Shown in pieces: positions 22,869-34,284 of a stretch of 64,000 nucleotides of DNA. The stretch lies in the NCBI GenBank assembly GCA_033398695.1, contig CM065806.1, forward strand, positions 43,301,001 to 43,365,000. Direction: 5' to 3'. The position numbers and the translations under genes were made by a program. The notes beneath the pieces are model-generated. The model saw nothing but the letters and a program-made list of their open reading frames with translations. It had not been told where the DNA came from and made no database searches. Origin of the DNA: Orobanche coerulescens (Eukaryota > Streptophyta > Magnoliopsida > Lamiales > Orobanchaceae). The stretch's first letter is position 1, and each line of letters starts with the position of its first letter.

Positions 22869-23939
22869 TGTTGTGTCGAGAATTATACTCTCCGACCGAT
22901 GATCGCCTCGGAGATTGGGCGACCTAGACATTGCTAGCAACCGAGACAGAACTGCCGACCAGCGACCAGGCGACCTAGCCTTAGCCCGGCAGCTAAGATA
23001 GATCGGCCGACCGAAGGTCCCAGGACAAGTCCCGGTGCCGAGCGATCGACATCTAAGACGATCGTATCTCGGTACTTGGCGATCGACTCCTGGCGACCGG
23101 CTAGCAGACGATCATCTCTCGACACTTGTCGACCGACCCTTGGTGACCGACCGATGCCGACCCCTGGCGACCGACCTTTGGTGACCGCCTCATGCCGCTC
23201 ATAGCCGATAGTCATCCAGTCGGCAAAGGCCGAGCCTCAGGACAGACCCCAGGTGCAGAGCCGAGACAAGATCCGCATATCACGGATCGTTGACCACAGC
23301 CTGTCAGCATCTTCCCACCAGCCGACAGGCCCGCCGAAAGGTGTTAGTAGGACCGCATGTGACAGTGACTCCGGACGCGTGCTGGCTCCTCATTGGACCG
23401 CACAGCTGGCTGCCAGCAGCTGCCTTGGATTTTAGGCTGACTGCCCATGTGACTTGAAGACGATCGCCCCATTATTATAATGGCCGGAAGGCGATCGCCC
23501 GCCAGAAGACAAGGCTCCTCAGCCCCTATAAATAGAGAAATTTTGCATTTGGACACAGCCGGTTTCCTTGATTTACAAGCATTACACACAACTTGGCTTT
23601 CTCCTACTCTTGGCAACAGCTATCTCTCGGTTCATTCTCCTCTCTCAGCCTCTCTCACATAGAAGACGATCGGCCGAGAAGGAAGAACACCAAGCTTCGC
23701 TCAAGAGCTGGATTAACAGGGTCTTTTTACACTCATTGTACTTAGATTCTCACATTAATACTTGTATCCACGATTATTTGTATTAATAACATCTCCCGAG
23801 AGCATTCAAGCCCGGGCCTAACAAACCCGGCAAATCTTGTGTTTATTCATATTCTCTCAGAAGTGCTCCCGCAACCTTGTTTGTTGTCCGTCCATTCCAA
23901 CAGTATTTAATCTTCGGATAAATATTTTGGGAAACAACA
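22869..23939 (+). mobile_element. 3' LTR of T3
   Basis: 1071 bp from TGTTGTGTCGAG to GGGAAACAACA. TATA box at 23527-23534. Similar to the 5' LTR with scattered changes and a local difference just after the TATA box. Confidence 0.9.
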
Positions 23940-25506
23940 CCTTGAAGCCTTTGAAATAAATCTTCGTAAATATGGATGACGATCACGAACCCCGTCCCGA
24001 ACACGAAATCCCTTCGTTCCAAGCACCGAAAATACGAAGCCTCAACTTCACACGCGTCGGAAATTGGCCGGAAAATTCGACGTAACTCCGTTCTCCAAGA
24101 ACACGGCTAGGAAGTTACCGTAGGAATTTATATCTCTAATTTTCCTATTTGTTTTCACCTCTAAGATGATAACACTCAAGAAAACAAATATTTCTCTCCC
24201 TCAAAAGTTCTCTCACGGCTGAAGTCTAACCACCATATGCATGAATGTGATGATATATATAAAGTCTTTGAGATCATGTGAGTTGGTTATTATATCACAT
24301 ATAATAACAACTCATAATGTGATAATAATAATGAGAGAATCAAATGCATTATTATCAAGACTTCACCATAACATGCATGACTAATCTAAGAAATATAATT
24401 TATGAATTAAATTAATTACCCGGTAACTTAATTTTAATTCATAAGACCGCTATTTTGATTTATCTAATAAATCATAATTAGATATCTAAAATCTAATATT
24501 AATAGAGAGATAATAAATTCACATTTATCCGTCAACGCTCCTGATGCGCAACTCCGTAGGTCCGTCTCAGCCGGCATTGGGAGGAACCAATGAGTGCGAG
24601 ACTTAGCCACTTGACTAGCGGGCCGCTGTAAACCCTGGCGAGAACGAATGAAGGGATCATTCCGGAACCATTATGTCGTGAATACTATATACGTATAGAC
24701 CCTTTATCGGATGTCTGGTCAAGTCTTGGGTCACGGTAAAGTCAAACCCTACTATTGACTAGACTCTATACATGTGTTAATGCAAATCAAGACCGATTGA
24801 TTAATAGTGTATCTAATACGACTATATCAGAATGCTTTGGCCAAAGACTTATGATCTTATTTGCCATTAACCGTATAGGACATTCGCCTGCTCACTAACA
24901 GGAGATAGAATTCTTTCTTGATGTACAGTAAAGACTGCTACTGCCCGTATAGTCCACACTTTGAGGTCGACTCGGCAATTAAGCAAATGAGTCTAACTAC
25001 TCTAATGACAAACTAAACGTCACAGGCACATCTTCTACTGAACCCTCAAGTCAAAGGTCCACGTATACTATCACAACCTTTCGATTCGTCATCGACTCTC
25101 CGAGAGTGAATACCGTGTGACTGAATCGAGTATGAGTCGTGTTCGAGTATACTGGCCCCACCAATATACTTATACCTATGCTATCAAGACATGCACACGT
25201 CCTAGCATCAGTTATACAAGTCGTATTAAAACTTAATGCCCATTTTAAGTTTATTGACTTGCGAACAATTTACGTAAATAAACTTTAAACACTTCCAGTG
25301 CATTTTATCTTATCCCATAACGAGAATGGAATGTTCGATTTATTTACATGGACTTCGCTTCGATGTTTACCAAGTCAAGAATGCAATTGAAATACAATAA
25401 ATAGTGAATGAATCGTATTGCCTTTTTATTAATTATTCCATAATTACAAGTACAATGCCCTTACTCTCTCATCCCCTGAGTGGCATTCGAGGGCATATTC
25501 CTAACA

Positions 25507-27330
25507 CTTTTTGGTCCTAAGCTCCTCTCTTGCTTCCTCAGCCTCTTCTCTCCGACCTGTTACTTCCCCTTGTATTCTCTCTTTCCCCTTTTTGTCAGCA
25601 TCAACAATACGGTTAATTGCTGCTCAACTCTGCTCATCCAATATGACATGCCAAGTGGCATTCTGGAGTTTGTAGAAGGGGGAGGGACACCTCTTTGGAG
25701 CAGTGTGTCCATCTTGGAATTGAGGGTCTGTAGGTCAGGTTTCACTTCAGTGGCCAGCAGCTTCCCAACGGTTTCTTCAACAATACGTCTGATCAGGTCA
25801 GCCATCGCAGGTGAGATGGGTCTTGCCTGAGGGGAGTGCTCGCTAGTGCCTTCTGCGTCTGCAGGTCGGTTGACTGTCGACCTGCCTGACTGCAGACTTC
25901 TGTCTGCAGGAGGCTGACCAGATGGGGTTTTGTCAGGGGTCTCCGATCTATCATCCTCATCTTCTGAGTGCTCTGAGTTGGGGGCTTGATCAGGTGCCCT
26001 AAGCTCATCTGCATCGTCCTATCTGTCATACTTCTTCTCTCCTCCTTCTTCTTCTCTTTCTTTCTTCTTTTCCTCTACCTTAGCTTCCTCTTCCGTCTCT
26101 CAGTCCTTCTCTTCTTCCTCTTTTTCTCCCTCCTCATCTGCATTTTCATCCTTCTCTTTTTTTTCTTCTTCTTATTTTTCAACTTCTTCTCCTTCTTATT
26201 CTTCCTCCTCCAACTCCTCTGTCTTTTCTTCTTCTTCTTCTTCAATAGTCTGTTTTTCAACTAGTATATTTTCTTCCTCTTCTCTCACAGACTCTTCAAC
26301 TTTAATCTTTTCTCCTTTTTCCTCTTTCTCAGATTCCTCCTCCTTTTCGACTTATTTTATTCTTATACATTTTTCTTCACTTCCACTTCCTTCTTCTCCA
26401 TCTATTGTCCCAGCTAAAATATTTTCCATTACAAAGAAGACAAACTTGTCCATGTTGGTTTTAAAATTGGACAAGAACCAGTTTGTCTGGAGCATTAAAA
26501 AAACATCTGTCTCATGACAAAAACTCATGAGAAATTTCTCCGTAGCCTGGGGAAGTTCCCAGCTACTATTTTCAACAAGGGTTTACAGTTTAGTGAATGA
26601 GAGTGATTTGAAATTTTTCCACTCTTCAAAAACAGTTATAAATGAAACTTGAAGAACGTGATGTTTTACCATGTGGAGTTGTTCTATAGATAGCTCCAAG
26701 GGGTTGTTGTCAAGGAGGTTGAGGGAGTAGCCTGCCTCAAGGATGTGGATGAACAGGTCTGCTTCTTATTCCTCTATCATGCTCGGCAGGGTGAGCAGAG
26801 GAATTATGTCAGCAACAAGGTCTGAGCGATCAGGCTGCTCAGATAGGTCTTCTTCAGAGTGATCAGGAGCAGGAGCTGGTGTGGTTACTATCTGCATCTG
26901 AACTTCAGATACTGGTTCAGGTGTTGATGACTGAAGTATTGCTCTGCATCCTCAAAGTCGAGTCGCCTGGGCCACTTGGGAGAAGGGTCAGGTGAGGATT
27001 CAATTTGAATTGGATCCTCTGGTGCTGGTCCTTTTCTCTTGAACCTCAGGGCCAGGGGAGTGTTGTCAGAATCTGAGTCGAAATGGCCTGCAGGTAACTC
27101 CTTGTCTGCAGGTGACTCATGAAGCTATGACTTGGTCTCGGCGTCGGACTCGTGCAGATCGGAGGGTGTCTGTAGGGAGGAGGCCCACTAGACATTTCCT
27201 TTAGCATTTGGGTTGCCTTCCTTTCTCCACCCAATCTCTTCAATATATCTTGGTCCAGGTGACCAAGTCTCTTGTTAACATGGAAGGGATCAGCATTCCC
27301 CTTCGCCTGACCAAGATGTTCCAACATCTA
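25507..27330 (-). pseudogene. Decayed coding remnant with acidic low-complexity tract, unrecognised
   Basis: The minus strand keeps several protein-like stretches. One is MLEHLGQAKGNADPFHVNKR at the start (27327). Another is the motif LALRFKRKGPAPEDP near 27040. A long Glu/Lys-rich tract is encoded by the pyrimidine-rich plus strand at 26030-26370. A MADLIRRIVEETVGKLLATE helix-like segment is at 25805. Stops and frame changes are frequent. The layout (acidic tract, then coiled-coil-like end) could be a retrotransposon env-like or gag-like ORF. No domain was recognised with confidence. Confidence 0.4.
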
Positions 27331-29824
27331 CCTACGAGTTGTCGGAATCGCGCATTTGTGTAACACCATTTATAATCTAATTAGGAAATGGTCCAAGTGC
27401 CCGAAAATCACGATTAGATTATATATGGTGAAAATTGGACATATATATCCTTCATCTGACCATTCGGGCACTTGGACATAAATGGTGAAAATTAGATTAT
27501 ATATCTCCAGAGATCAAAAATAAATATTAGTTATAAAATTCAACTTCTGAAGACGTCGCTCTTGAATAGCATACTCTTGAAGAGAATTAAATTATTGAAT
27601 ATTCTATGAATTTTGTTACAATGAAATGTGGAGCCTATATCAATAGATTTAACTATAGCACTTGATACATATAAATATCATAATGATCTAGGTTGAATAA
27701 TGTCGAAATCTTGATTAATCCAAGATGAAATATTTGATCAAATGGACAAAGTAATATAATATGATTTAGATTAATTTTAATACTTTGTCATTTGACTGCG
27801 ATCAAAATAACATCTTGAATAAAGTTCGTTGAATATTGATTAATATTCATAATTTATATGATTATGATGATTGGAAGTTTTGAAGAGTTACCAACAATCT
27901 TAAGCATTACTTATGTAAACATGAGATATGAAGCATGACTTGTAGTCAAAATTACTTATTGTGATCATGTGTTTTTATAATATTACTCATGAATAGTCTT
28001 ATAGATACATGAAATCCTAGAAGAATTTGATATGCGTGAAGAATATAAATTAAAATCTAAATATATGTACTCCTTCAAATTGCAAAAGTCTTTATATAGA
28101 TTCAAATAATACAGACGAACTTGAAATAACCATCTTAGTCAATATTATTCGACTAAGTAAAGGTATATTAATGACTTAACATCATATATATATATATATG
28201 AATGATCTTAGATTGATTGGAACTCCAGAAGAGATCCAACTGACACTTGAATATTTGAGGAGATAATTTGAGATCGAAAAATTTGAAATATCCAGAATAT
28301 GTCTTTAATTAAAAAAACTTGGAAAGTGTATTATTTGTATATCGACCATTTGTACCTAGAAGGTATTAGAGCGATTTACAAGAATGAAACACATTAATCT
28401 TCTCATCAAGATGATTGATCAGTCACTTGATCTTATTAAGAACACCTTTATGCCAAATGATGAAGAAGAGATTCGTCGTCCGAAAGCACCACATCTCAGT
28501 GTAATTGTTGCACTCGTATATCTTACTCATTCCACATGAACTAATAATTGCAAGACTTAATTCATCATCTAATGGTCAACACTGAAAAAGGTACTGGAAA
28601 CTTTAACGCTATCTGCAAATATAAATATATTTTTGTTTATGTGGTTCTCTGCATTTATAATGCATTGAGAGTGCATTGAAATAAGATTAATCACCCACTA
28701 GATCTGAACGAATTGTGGGATATAATAGAAGAATGACGTTCTTCTAACTATTTGCATAAAGTCAATGTGGTGTTTGGTGAGAAAAAGATATGATGAAGTA
28801 TATTTCTTTTCCACTCGTGATCTACAAGTGATGTGTTGATCAAAGGAAAAAATGATAAAAAAGATTTGTTCGATCTAGATTTTTCATAAAGAAAATAAAT
28901 AATGGATTTGCAATTATAGCACTATCAGTTGACGATTTAAACATAATTGGAACTCCAGAAGAGCTCAATAAAAATGTCACTGAAAATCTATGAAGTAAGT
29001 CTTACTAGCAACATCTCCTAGTATTATGAAATTATTACAACACATAAAGCAAATCGAGAATGTGTATGGTTGATGAGTTTAACCACAACTAATATCAAAT
29101 CTCCAGAAGAGATGGCATGTCACACGAATCTATGAGTTCGAGATTGAAACTTGCACTTAATATGATACACATGCTAATTTGTGGAGGATTTTTGAAATGC
29201 CTGAAGCATATTTATATAAAAAAATACGCATTTCACTCTTTTTTCATGGATTGGGGTTTTATCCCGTTGGATTTTTCTAGCAATTTTTTTAACAAGGCAA
29301 CTAGGACGGCATATTAACATGAATAATATACTTTTTCGGAGTTTTTCACCGGATTTTTCTTAATAAGATTTTGACGAAGCATATTCATGAAATAAGGAGG
29401 ATGTTGGAGAGATCAATTATTACTTAAGATATGAAATAAGGAGTAACCGCACTCTTTTTCCTTCGATCAAGTTTTTCCCGCATAGTTTTCTTGACAAAGT
29501 TTTGAAGAGGCAACACATGGATACTCATATAAGACTGAACTGTATAAGAAGAAACTTATACTCTTAATACCGCTCAGTTTTTATCCAATGTGGTTTTACT
29601 GAGGCAGCATGATCGATACGAAGGGGAGAAAATTCAAGTATTTCTGAGGACTTTTACTAGCAGTAGGGTGAGTAGCTGGCTAGCTGTACTCTTTTTCCTT
29701 CGATCGATTTTTCCCACTGGGTTTTTCCACCAAGGTTTTAATGAGGCATCATGTATTAAACGTCACTCGAGGGGGTTGTTGTAATCAATATTGTAATTAA
29801 TGTATCAATTGATAAATGACCTTT
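27331..29824 (+). mobile_element. Highly decayed Ty1-copia 3' part
   Basis: Near 28430-28560 the plus strand keeps a recognisable relic of the copia RT-RNase H linker: NTFMPNDEEEIRRPKAPHLS, with YLTHST* soon after. From 29230 to 29770 there are repeated lines of the type TTTTTCCCACTGGGTTTTTCC and AAGGTTTTAATGAGGCA, typical of the non-coding stretch before the 3' LTR in many plant copia elements. A purine tract CGAGGGGG at 29768-29775 precedes a possible LTR start at 29777. That LTR is cut at 29825 by a gypsy LTR. The rest of the stretch shows no intact domain. Confidence 0.5.
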
Positions 29825-30033
29825 TGTAATACCCGGTTGTAATTTAGTCATTATCATTCAGTATTTATCATTCAGTAATTGTCACTCAGTATTTTTCACT
29901 CATTAATGATCATTTGTCACTCATATTCAATCATTGTATTCATCGTTCAGAGTAATTGTATCGTCATTCATCATCAATCTAGTTGGAGAATCGTGCGGTG
30001 TTTACCATCGTTGCCTTTTCATAGTGTGCTGTG

Positions 30034-30612
30034 TGTGAGATGTAGCGCACGCTACGTACTCTCTTTAGCGTGTGCCAATTGAGTACTGGTAGCGCACGCC
30101 ACCTCTCAACACTAGCGCACGCTAGTGTAGTTGAGCGATCCGAGGCCTTTGATCGCAGTTGGGATTGTAGGTAGCGCACGCTACGAATGGTAAGTGGCGC
30201 GCGCTAGTGATCCGGAGTAGCGCACGCTATACAGTCGGTGTAGCGCGCGCTAAGGTCGGATCAGGTTGAGTCCAATGGCTACTGGACTGAATTGAATTTA
30301 TTCATAGCGCACGCTAAGAGTGGTTTTTAGCATACACAAATGGTGTAGTAGCGCACGCTAATCGTTGGTTGTAGCGCACGCTACCGAGATTAGATCATAG
30401 GGCAGAATGTTCTGGACTCCAGTACTGGGCATCAGATAATTCGTTAGCGCACGCTAACATTTTGGGGTTAGCGCACGCTAAGTGCATAGCCGTAGCGCAC
30501 GCTACAAGTAGGTACGTAGCGCGTGCTACCATTTCCGGACAGTGGGTACTAGACTACCTAAAATTTTCGTTAGCGCACGCTACACACAAGAGCTAGCGCA
30601 CGCTAAACTGAA
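30034..30612 (+). repeat. Array of about 18 TAGCGCACGCTA-type palindromes
   Basis: Perfect and near-perfect copies of (G/T)TAGCGCACGCTA(A/C) are spaced irregularly (about 12 to 85 bp) with unrelated spacers. A few are degenerate (GTGGCGCGCGCTAG, TTAGCGTGTGCC). The last ends about 12 bp before the TATA box. Spacer lengths are irregular, unlike a satellite or CRISPR. Confidence 0.8.
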
Positions 30613-30617
30613 GCGAT

Positions 30618-30626
30618 TATAAATAG
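30618..30626 (+). promoter_or_regulatory. TATA box of gypsy LTR
   Basis: TATAAATAG directly after the palindrome array is the likely U3 promoter core. Confidence 0.6.
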
Positions 30627-30790
30627 GACAGTGCAGTCCATTTCGTCATTTCCATACCATCATCTTTGATTTCTTCGTCTGCTTCATTCGCTTGCTTGAG
30701 CAAGTATTCAACCCAAACGTCTCTTATCTCATCAACTTTTTCTGATGAATAAGCTTCTTGAGGAAATAACTGTAATATAAATAATATTTT

Positions 30791-32572
30791 TAATAATCAA
30801 ACAGGGTCATAGATCATATATTTTAGCGTAGGCATAACTATAAATAAAAAGTGCTAATCTCGATCGACAAATGCAAAATTCTAGAATGTGAAACATGTAG
30901 TGAGTTTTTTTCAATAACCTAAAGCAAACAAAAAACTGAAATATAATACTTCCAGAATATTGTTTACCAGACACAATCATAAAACTGAACATAAAACCGA
31001 AGCAAACATAAAACTGAAGTATACCGGAACAGATGATTTATCATAGAATTACTAGCACGATTTTTGTGCAGGGCAAAATCACCTAACCCATAAACTGATA
31101 ACAAAAGCAAAATCAAAACAAAAGGCCCATCATTGCTTTCTTCACAAGTTCTTATGGAATAAAACAAAAAAATAAATAATTCTACTTCAAATTAGCAAGA
31201 GAAAAAGAAAACAAGAACCGTTCGACGAGTTTCGCCAAATTTTATCAGCGTATGAATTAACACACATATTTTACATGCTTTGGCCGTAGATAACATCAGT
31301 TAACACATAGGGATGGAACATTTATTTGTGTTTTTCCTCACCCACTGACGCGGCGTATCTCAATAATTCAGAGAGGACTTTTTTGGCCAATTCATGGCAA
31401 TCTAATTTTGCTAAAGTAAATTGATAAAACTTATCCCTGAAGATTAGTCTAATTACAATTGAATACCCCCTCCAAGATCTGTATTTACTCCCTTCATTAT
31501 TTGTACTTTGTAGTAACATATAAATATAAATGGGAATTTGTGATTTTGAAGGATAGTTGGGTACTTTCTGTAATTAATTGAATCCAAGGTGTTCTTTGTA
31601 ATTTTAACCATAACTTTTCAGTTAAGTTTGGAGTAATTACAAAAAAAAAAAAAAAGTTCAAAATTACACAGAAACCCTTGATGTTGGAGTTAAGGTGATA
31701 ACTGTAATACTTTTACGAACGTAAGGGATTTTTTTGTAAATTTTTTTGGGCTATGAAGGGAGAAAATGTAAGACAGAATCAAATGTTGATTATTTTTTTT
31801 TGGTAATTTTAAAACTTCTCCGTGTTTTGTTAATGCCCCAAACCTCAAGGGTGGTTCATCCAGTGAATTTGCAGCAAGACGCATGTTCCAGATAGCCACT
31901 GGATAAAATGGTGGGATGGGGTTGAGCACATGTAGTAACTACCAGCAAGTCAAACACAAGACTTTTCCATTTTAGTCTCTTTAATCAAAAACAAGATTGA
32001 ACTCATTTTCTGACTCTTAGCATAGTAACAAAGTAGGCAAAATGCAATAAGCAAAGTTCACTGAAGAGAAATTAATAAGAATCATACCCTTCTTTGAATC
32101 GCATTACGCGTTCATCACTCGAAAGGTTTCTTTCTCCCAACCACCTGACGAACTCCCACTTCGTACTATCTCGTTCTATACACTTGACTTATAAGGAAAA
32201 TAATGGCAATCTTTAACGACCATAAAAATCAGAAACCTAAGAAGTGAGCATTTTCCCTTATCAATCTGAGAAATTCATTAGCAGTTGATAATAGTAAAAG
32301 AAAGGACATAGTACCATTTTACAAGTTTACGGAAATCTCTCCGTATACTCTAATAGCAGCTGGTGACATGCAACAAACACAAAGTCACTTTAATCAGACT
32401 ACTAAAATTCACCTAAATGAAAAGGTAAATACTATAGAACACGATGAACATAAGACAAAACTAACAAGCAGCAACCCTCATCAACTAGCTCAAAACTTAA
32501 CACATTTTCCAACACTTTGAATTAATGAGTCTACTTTAAGAACAAAATAAAAGGATGAATAATTCCAATTAC
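30791..32572. other. AT-rich stretch without a recognisable gene
   Basis: Host-like AT-rich DNA. A minus-strand frame at 31690-31929 starts MLNPIPPFYPVAIWNMRLAA; I do not recognise it. A short minus-strand piece at 32078-32170 could encode VRWLGERNLSSDERVMRFKE, also unrecognised. Either could be an exon relic. An A-run lies at 31639-31653. Confidence 0.3.
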
Positions 32573-32736
32573 CTCACAACATCATCTTGGGAGCTTATAT
32601 TTTTCACAAGCTATGACGATAAGCTATCACGGAAGTTAAAGTGTGGTACAGCTGCAAGCAAAGTACACAAGCAACGTATAGCTACTCACTTATAAACATT
32701 CTGTTGTTGCAGCGCCACTAACTTCTGAACATATGC
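32573..32736 (-). pseudogene. Nucleolar complex protein 3 (NOC3-like) exon relic
   Basis: On the minus strand an exon bounded by AG at 32737-32738 and GT at 32571-32572 reads AYVQKLVALQQQ, then VAIRCLCTLLAAVPHFNFRD, then LVKNISSQDDVVR. This resembles the conserved middle of NOC3, a nucleolar protein of 60S ribosome precursor export. Two in-frame stops interrupt it: TGA after NVYK and TAG after DSLSS. Neighbouring NOC3 exons were not found. It is a decayed gene fragment on the same strand as the phospholipase D relic. The family assignment is from memory of conserved blocks. Confidence 0.55.
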
Positions 32737-33923
32737 CTACAATGGAAGTAAATATATACAGTCAACATCTTTATCATTTTCTTTCATTGAACACCTGGGA
32801 GATTTATATCACATATTCAAAATAATTCGATCAGAAATGTGCAAAGTACTTTTTAAAAATAAATAAAAATTATGACCAAACAAATCAAGACTAAAATTCA
32901 AGTAACGTACTCTTGAGAAATAAAAATAAATATTACAACCAAAATTTGACTTGAAAGCTTAATGAACACGAGCAAATCACTCAACAATCTAATAGTAGTT
33001 TGAAAGAATAAGAGAGTGTTAATTTTTTGTACGCGGCAATTCGCATGCTGATACTTCGTAAGTAATAACTTTAGAAAACTTTTACAAGCATATACTCCAT
33101 GTGTTAATAGTGTAACTTGTAGATATCAAACACCAGCCCGATAACATAAATTATGCAAATAAGTTACTCACTTATATGAAAAAAAATTAAAACAAAATAT
33201 ACCCAATTCAACATTCAAATAGAACAAAAAACTCAGGAAAAAAAGATATTAAATAACAATTTGGACTCCAATATTATAGTTTTTCATGAAAAAAAACCAT
33301 CAATGATGATAAATTACCTATAAACAACAGTAAAAAATTTAATAATTTAAAATTAAAAGAATTCACCTCTTTTCCAGCAGTTGCGTGCAAAAGTCCTAGC
33401 AACATGTCATAAAGCACGAATTCTAATATTTAAAATTAAAAGAATTCACCGCTCTTTACATATATTTCAATCTCCAAAAACGAAATACCATTACATGTAA
33501 GAAAAAGAACTCTACATAAGAAAATTAGAGTAACAGCACTTGGGATTTTATTAATAAGATAAGAAGTATATTAAATATTAACAAGCCATTTAGAGCAATC
33601 AACATCCAAGTAAAGTTTGCCGAGTTTCTTATATTTTGATACAACAACAAACTACAAAAGACTCGGTTGCACACGAGAAAACCTGAAAAAGATTGGTTGG
33701 AGTGAAATAAAGTTGATAGGACATGAACATGGTAATTTATTAAGTTCCACAAGTACTCATTCATTAAAACTAGACGTAAAAATCATTGGTGTCAATAGAT
33801 GTATAACAGTGGCTCAATTTGAGGCCATATATACAATAACCCAATTGTCAACAAACCAGAATTATAAACTACTATTAAATTAGAACATTACGAAGAGTGA
33901 AATTGTTTAAAACTGAAGCATGC
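32737..33923. other. AT-rich stretch, nothing recognised
   Basis: Intron-like or intergenic sequence between the NOC3 and phospholipase D relics. No open frame with a recognisable domain. A 24-bp segment (TAATATTTAAAATTAAAAGAATTCACC-like) occurs twice near 33345 and 33425. Confidence 0.4.
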
Positions 33924-34281
33924 CTGTTGCTTGAAAAGCCGAGCTTCGCTTGCATAACGAGGGGCCAGCACACACGTGACAGAGGAGTGCTTGAAAAACT
34001 TTCGAGTTTCTTCATCGTGAGTTTGCATCACTCCTTCCTGCATTAGAAGATCAACTTGTGGATTAACAGAATGCCTAATACCTATAGCCAGTGATGCAGA
34101 TGAACCAGAATTGTTTTAGACGAAAATTACAGATTCGAAATATTTAACAACTACTAGTTCATATTTTAGACGGAAACTAACATGCCCTGGAATAGAATCA
34201 TCGGCAATTGCTTGAGTCCACAAACACTTGCCAAAATTAATCATCAAATATGTTATACAATAATTCACAGACATATACTAC

Positions 34282-34284
34282 AAT
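34282..34284. other. CACTA target duplication AAT, left copy
   Basis: AAT at 34282-34284 matches AAT at 35981-35983, the 3-bp duplication expected for CACTA elements. Confidence 0.75.

Larger units (their letters stand above)
19545..23939 (+). mobile_element. Complete gag-only LTR retrotransposon, copy T3
   Basis: 4395 bp: 5' LTR 19545-20611, internal 20612-22868, 3' LTR 22869-23939. A perfect 5-bp target duplication CCTTG flanks it (19540-19544 and 23940-23944). It encodes only a broken gag. Non-coding 21967-22868 has the paired CGTTTAAATACGAGG-type blocks (the first with one change) and a polypurine tract (CTGGGGGGCAAT). It lies inside a copia LTR. Confidence 0.9.
11251..25506 (-). mobile_element. 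Ty1-copia element, truncated, carrying two nested gag-only insertions
   Basis: On the minus strand it begins TGTTAGGAATATGC at 25506 and has a 5' LTR of about 1.7 kb split by an insertion at 19545-23939. The primer site is at 19413-19424, followed by a leader of about 1.7 kb split by an insertion at 12526-18151. Gag ends at 11250. No pol or 3' LTR is present. The leader (12069-12520 and 18157-19412) is AT-rich, has repeated AACCCATACGGTTTCTAT-like units at 12280-12490, and shows no gene. Confidence 0.75.
19426..25506 (-). mobile_element. Copia 5' LTR, split by nested insertion
   Basis: The two parts, 19426-19544 and 23940-25506, make an LTR of about 1.7 kb once the gag-only element and one CCTTG are removed. 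Its start (TGTTAGGAATATGCCCTCGA at 25506) matches the LTR fragment at 59305, and the similarity continues for about 350 bp. A TATA-like TATATATA lies at 24254-24261 (minus). A run of similar AT-rich sequence and no gene is seen in 23945-25506. Confidence 0.75.
29825..30790 (+). mobile_element. Ty3-gypsy LTR fragment (5' part)
   Basis: It starts TGTAATACCCGG, like the LTR starts at 4083 (minus), 58135 and 59659. It has the palindrome array (30034-30612) and a TATA box at 30618-30626. The later LTR blocks (tandem repeats, double hairpin, GTGTTACA end) are missing, so it is truncated somewhere around 30700-30800. The right boundary is approximate. Confidence 0.6.

Noticed and set aside
19545..23939. 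Cyanobacterial or organelle origin suggested by GCGATCGC-type motifs
   Set aside because: The motif is confined to an LTR element with a plant-type TATA box, gag and a target duplication in a copia LTR.
26075..26260. Lys/Arg-rich minus-strand frame
   Set aside because: It is a frame of a simple pyrimidine-rich tract. Only its Glu-rich neighbouring frame fits the surrounding protein relic.
30034..30612. CRISPR-like array
   Set aside because: The repeats are 12-14 bp palindromes with irregular spacers inside a plant LTR, with no cas genes. Spacing and context do not fit CRISPR.
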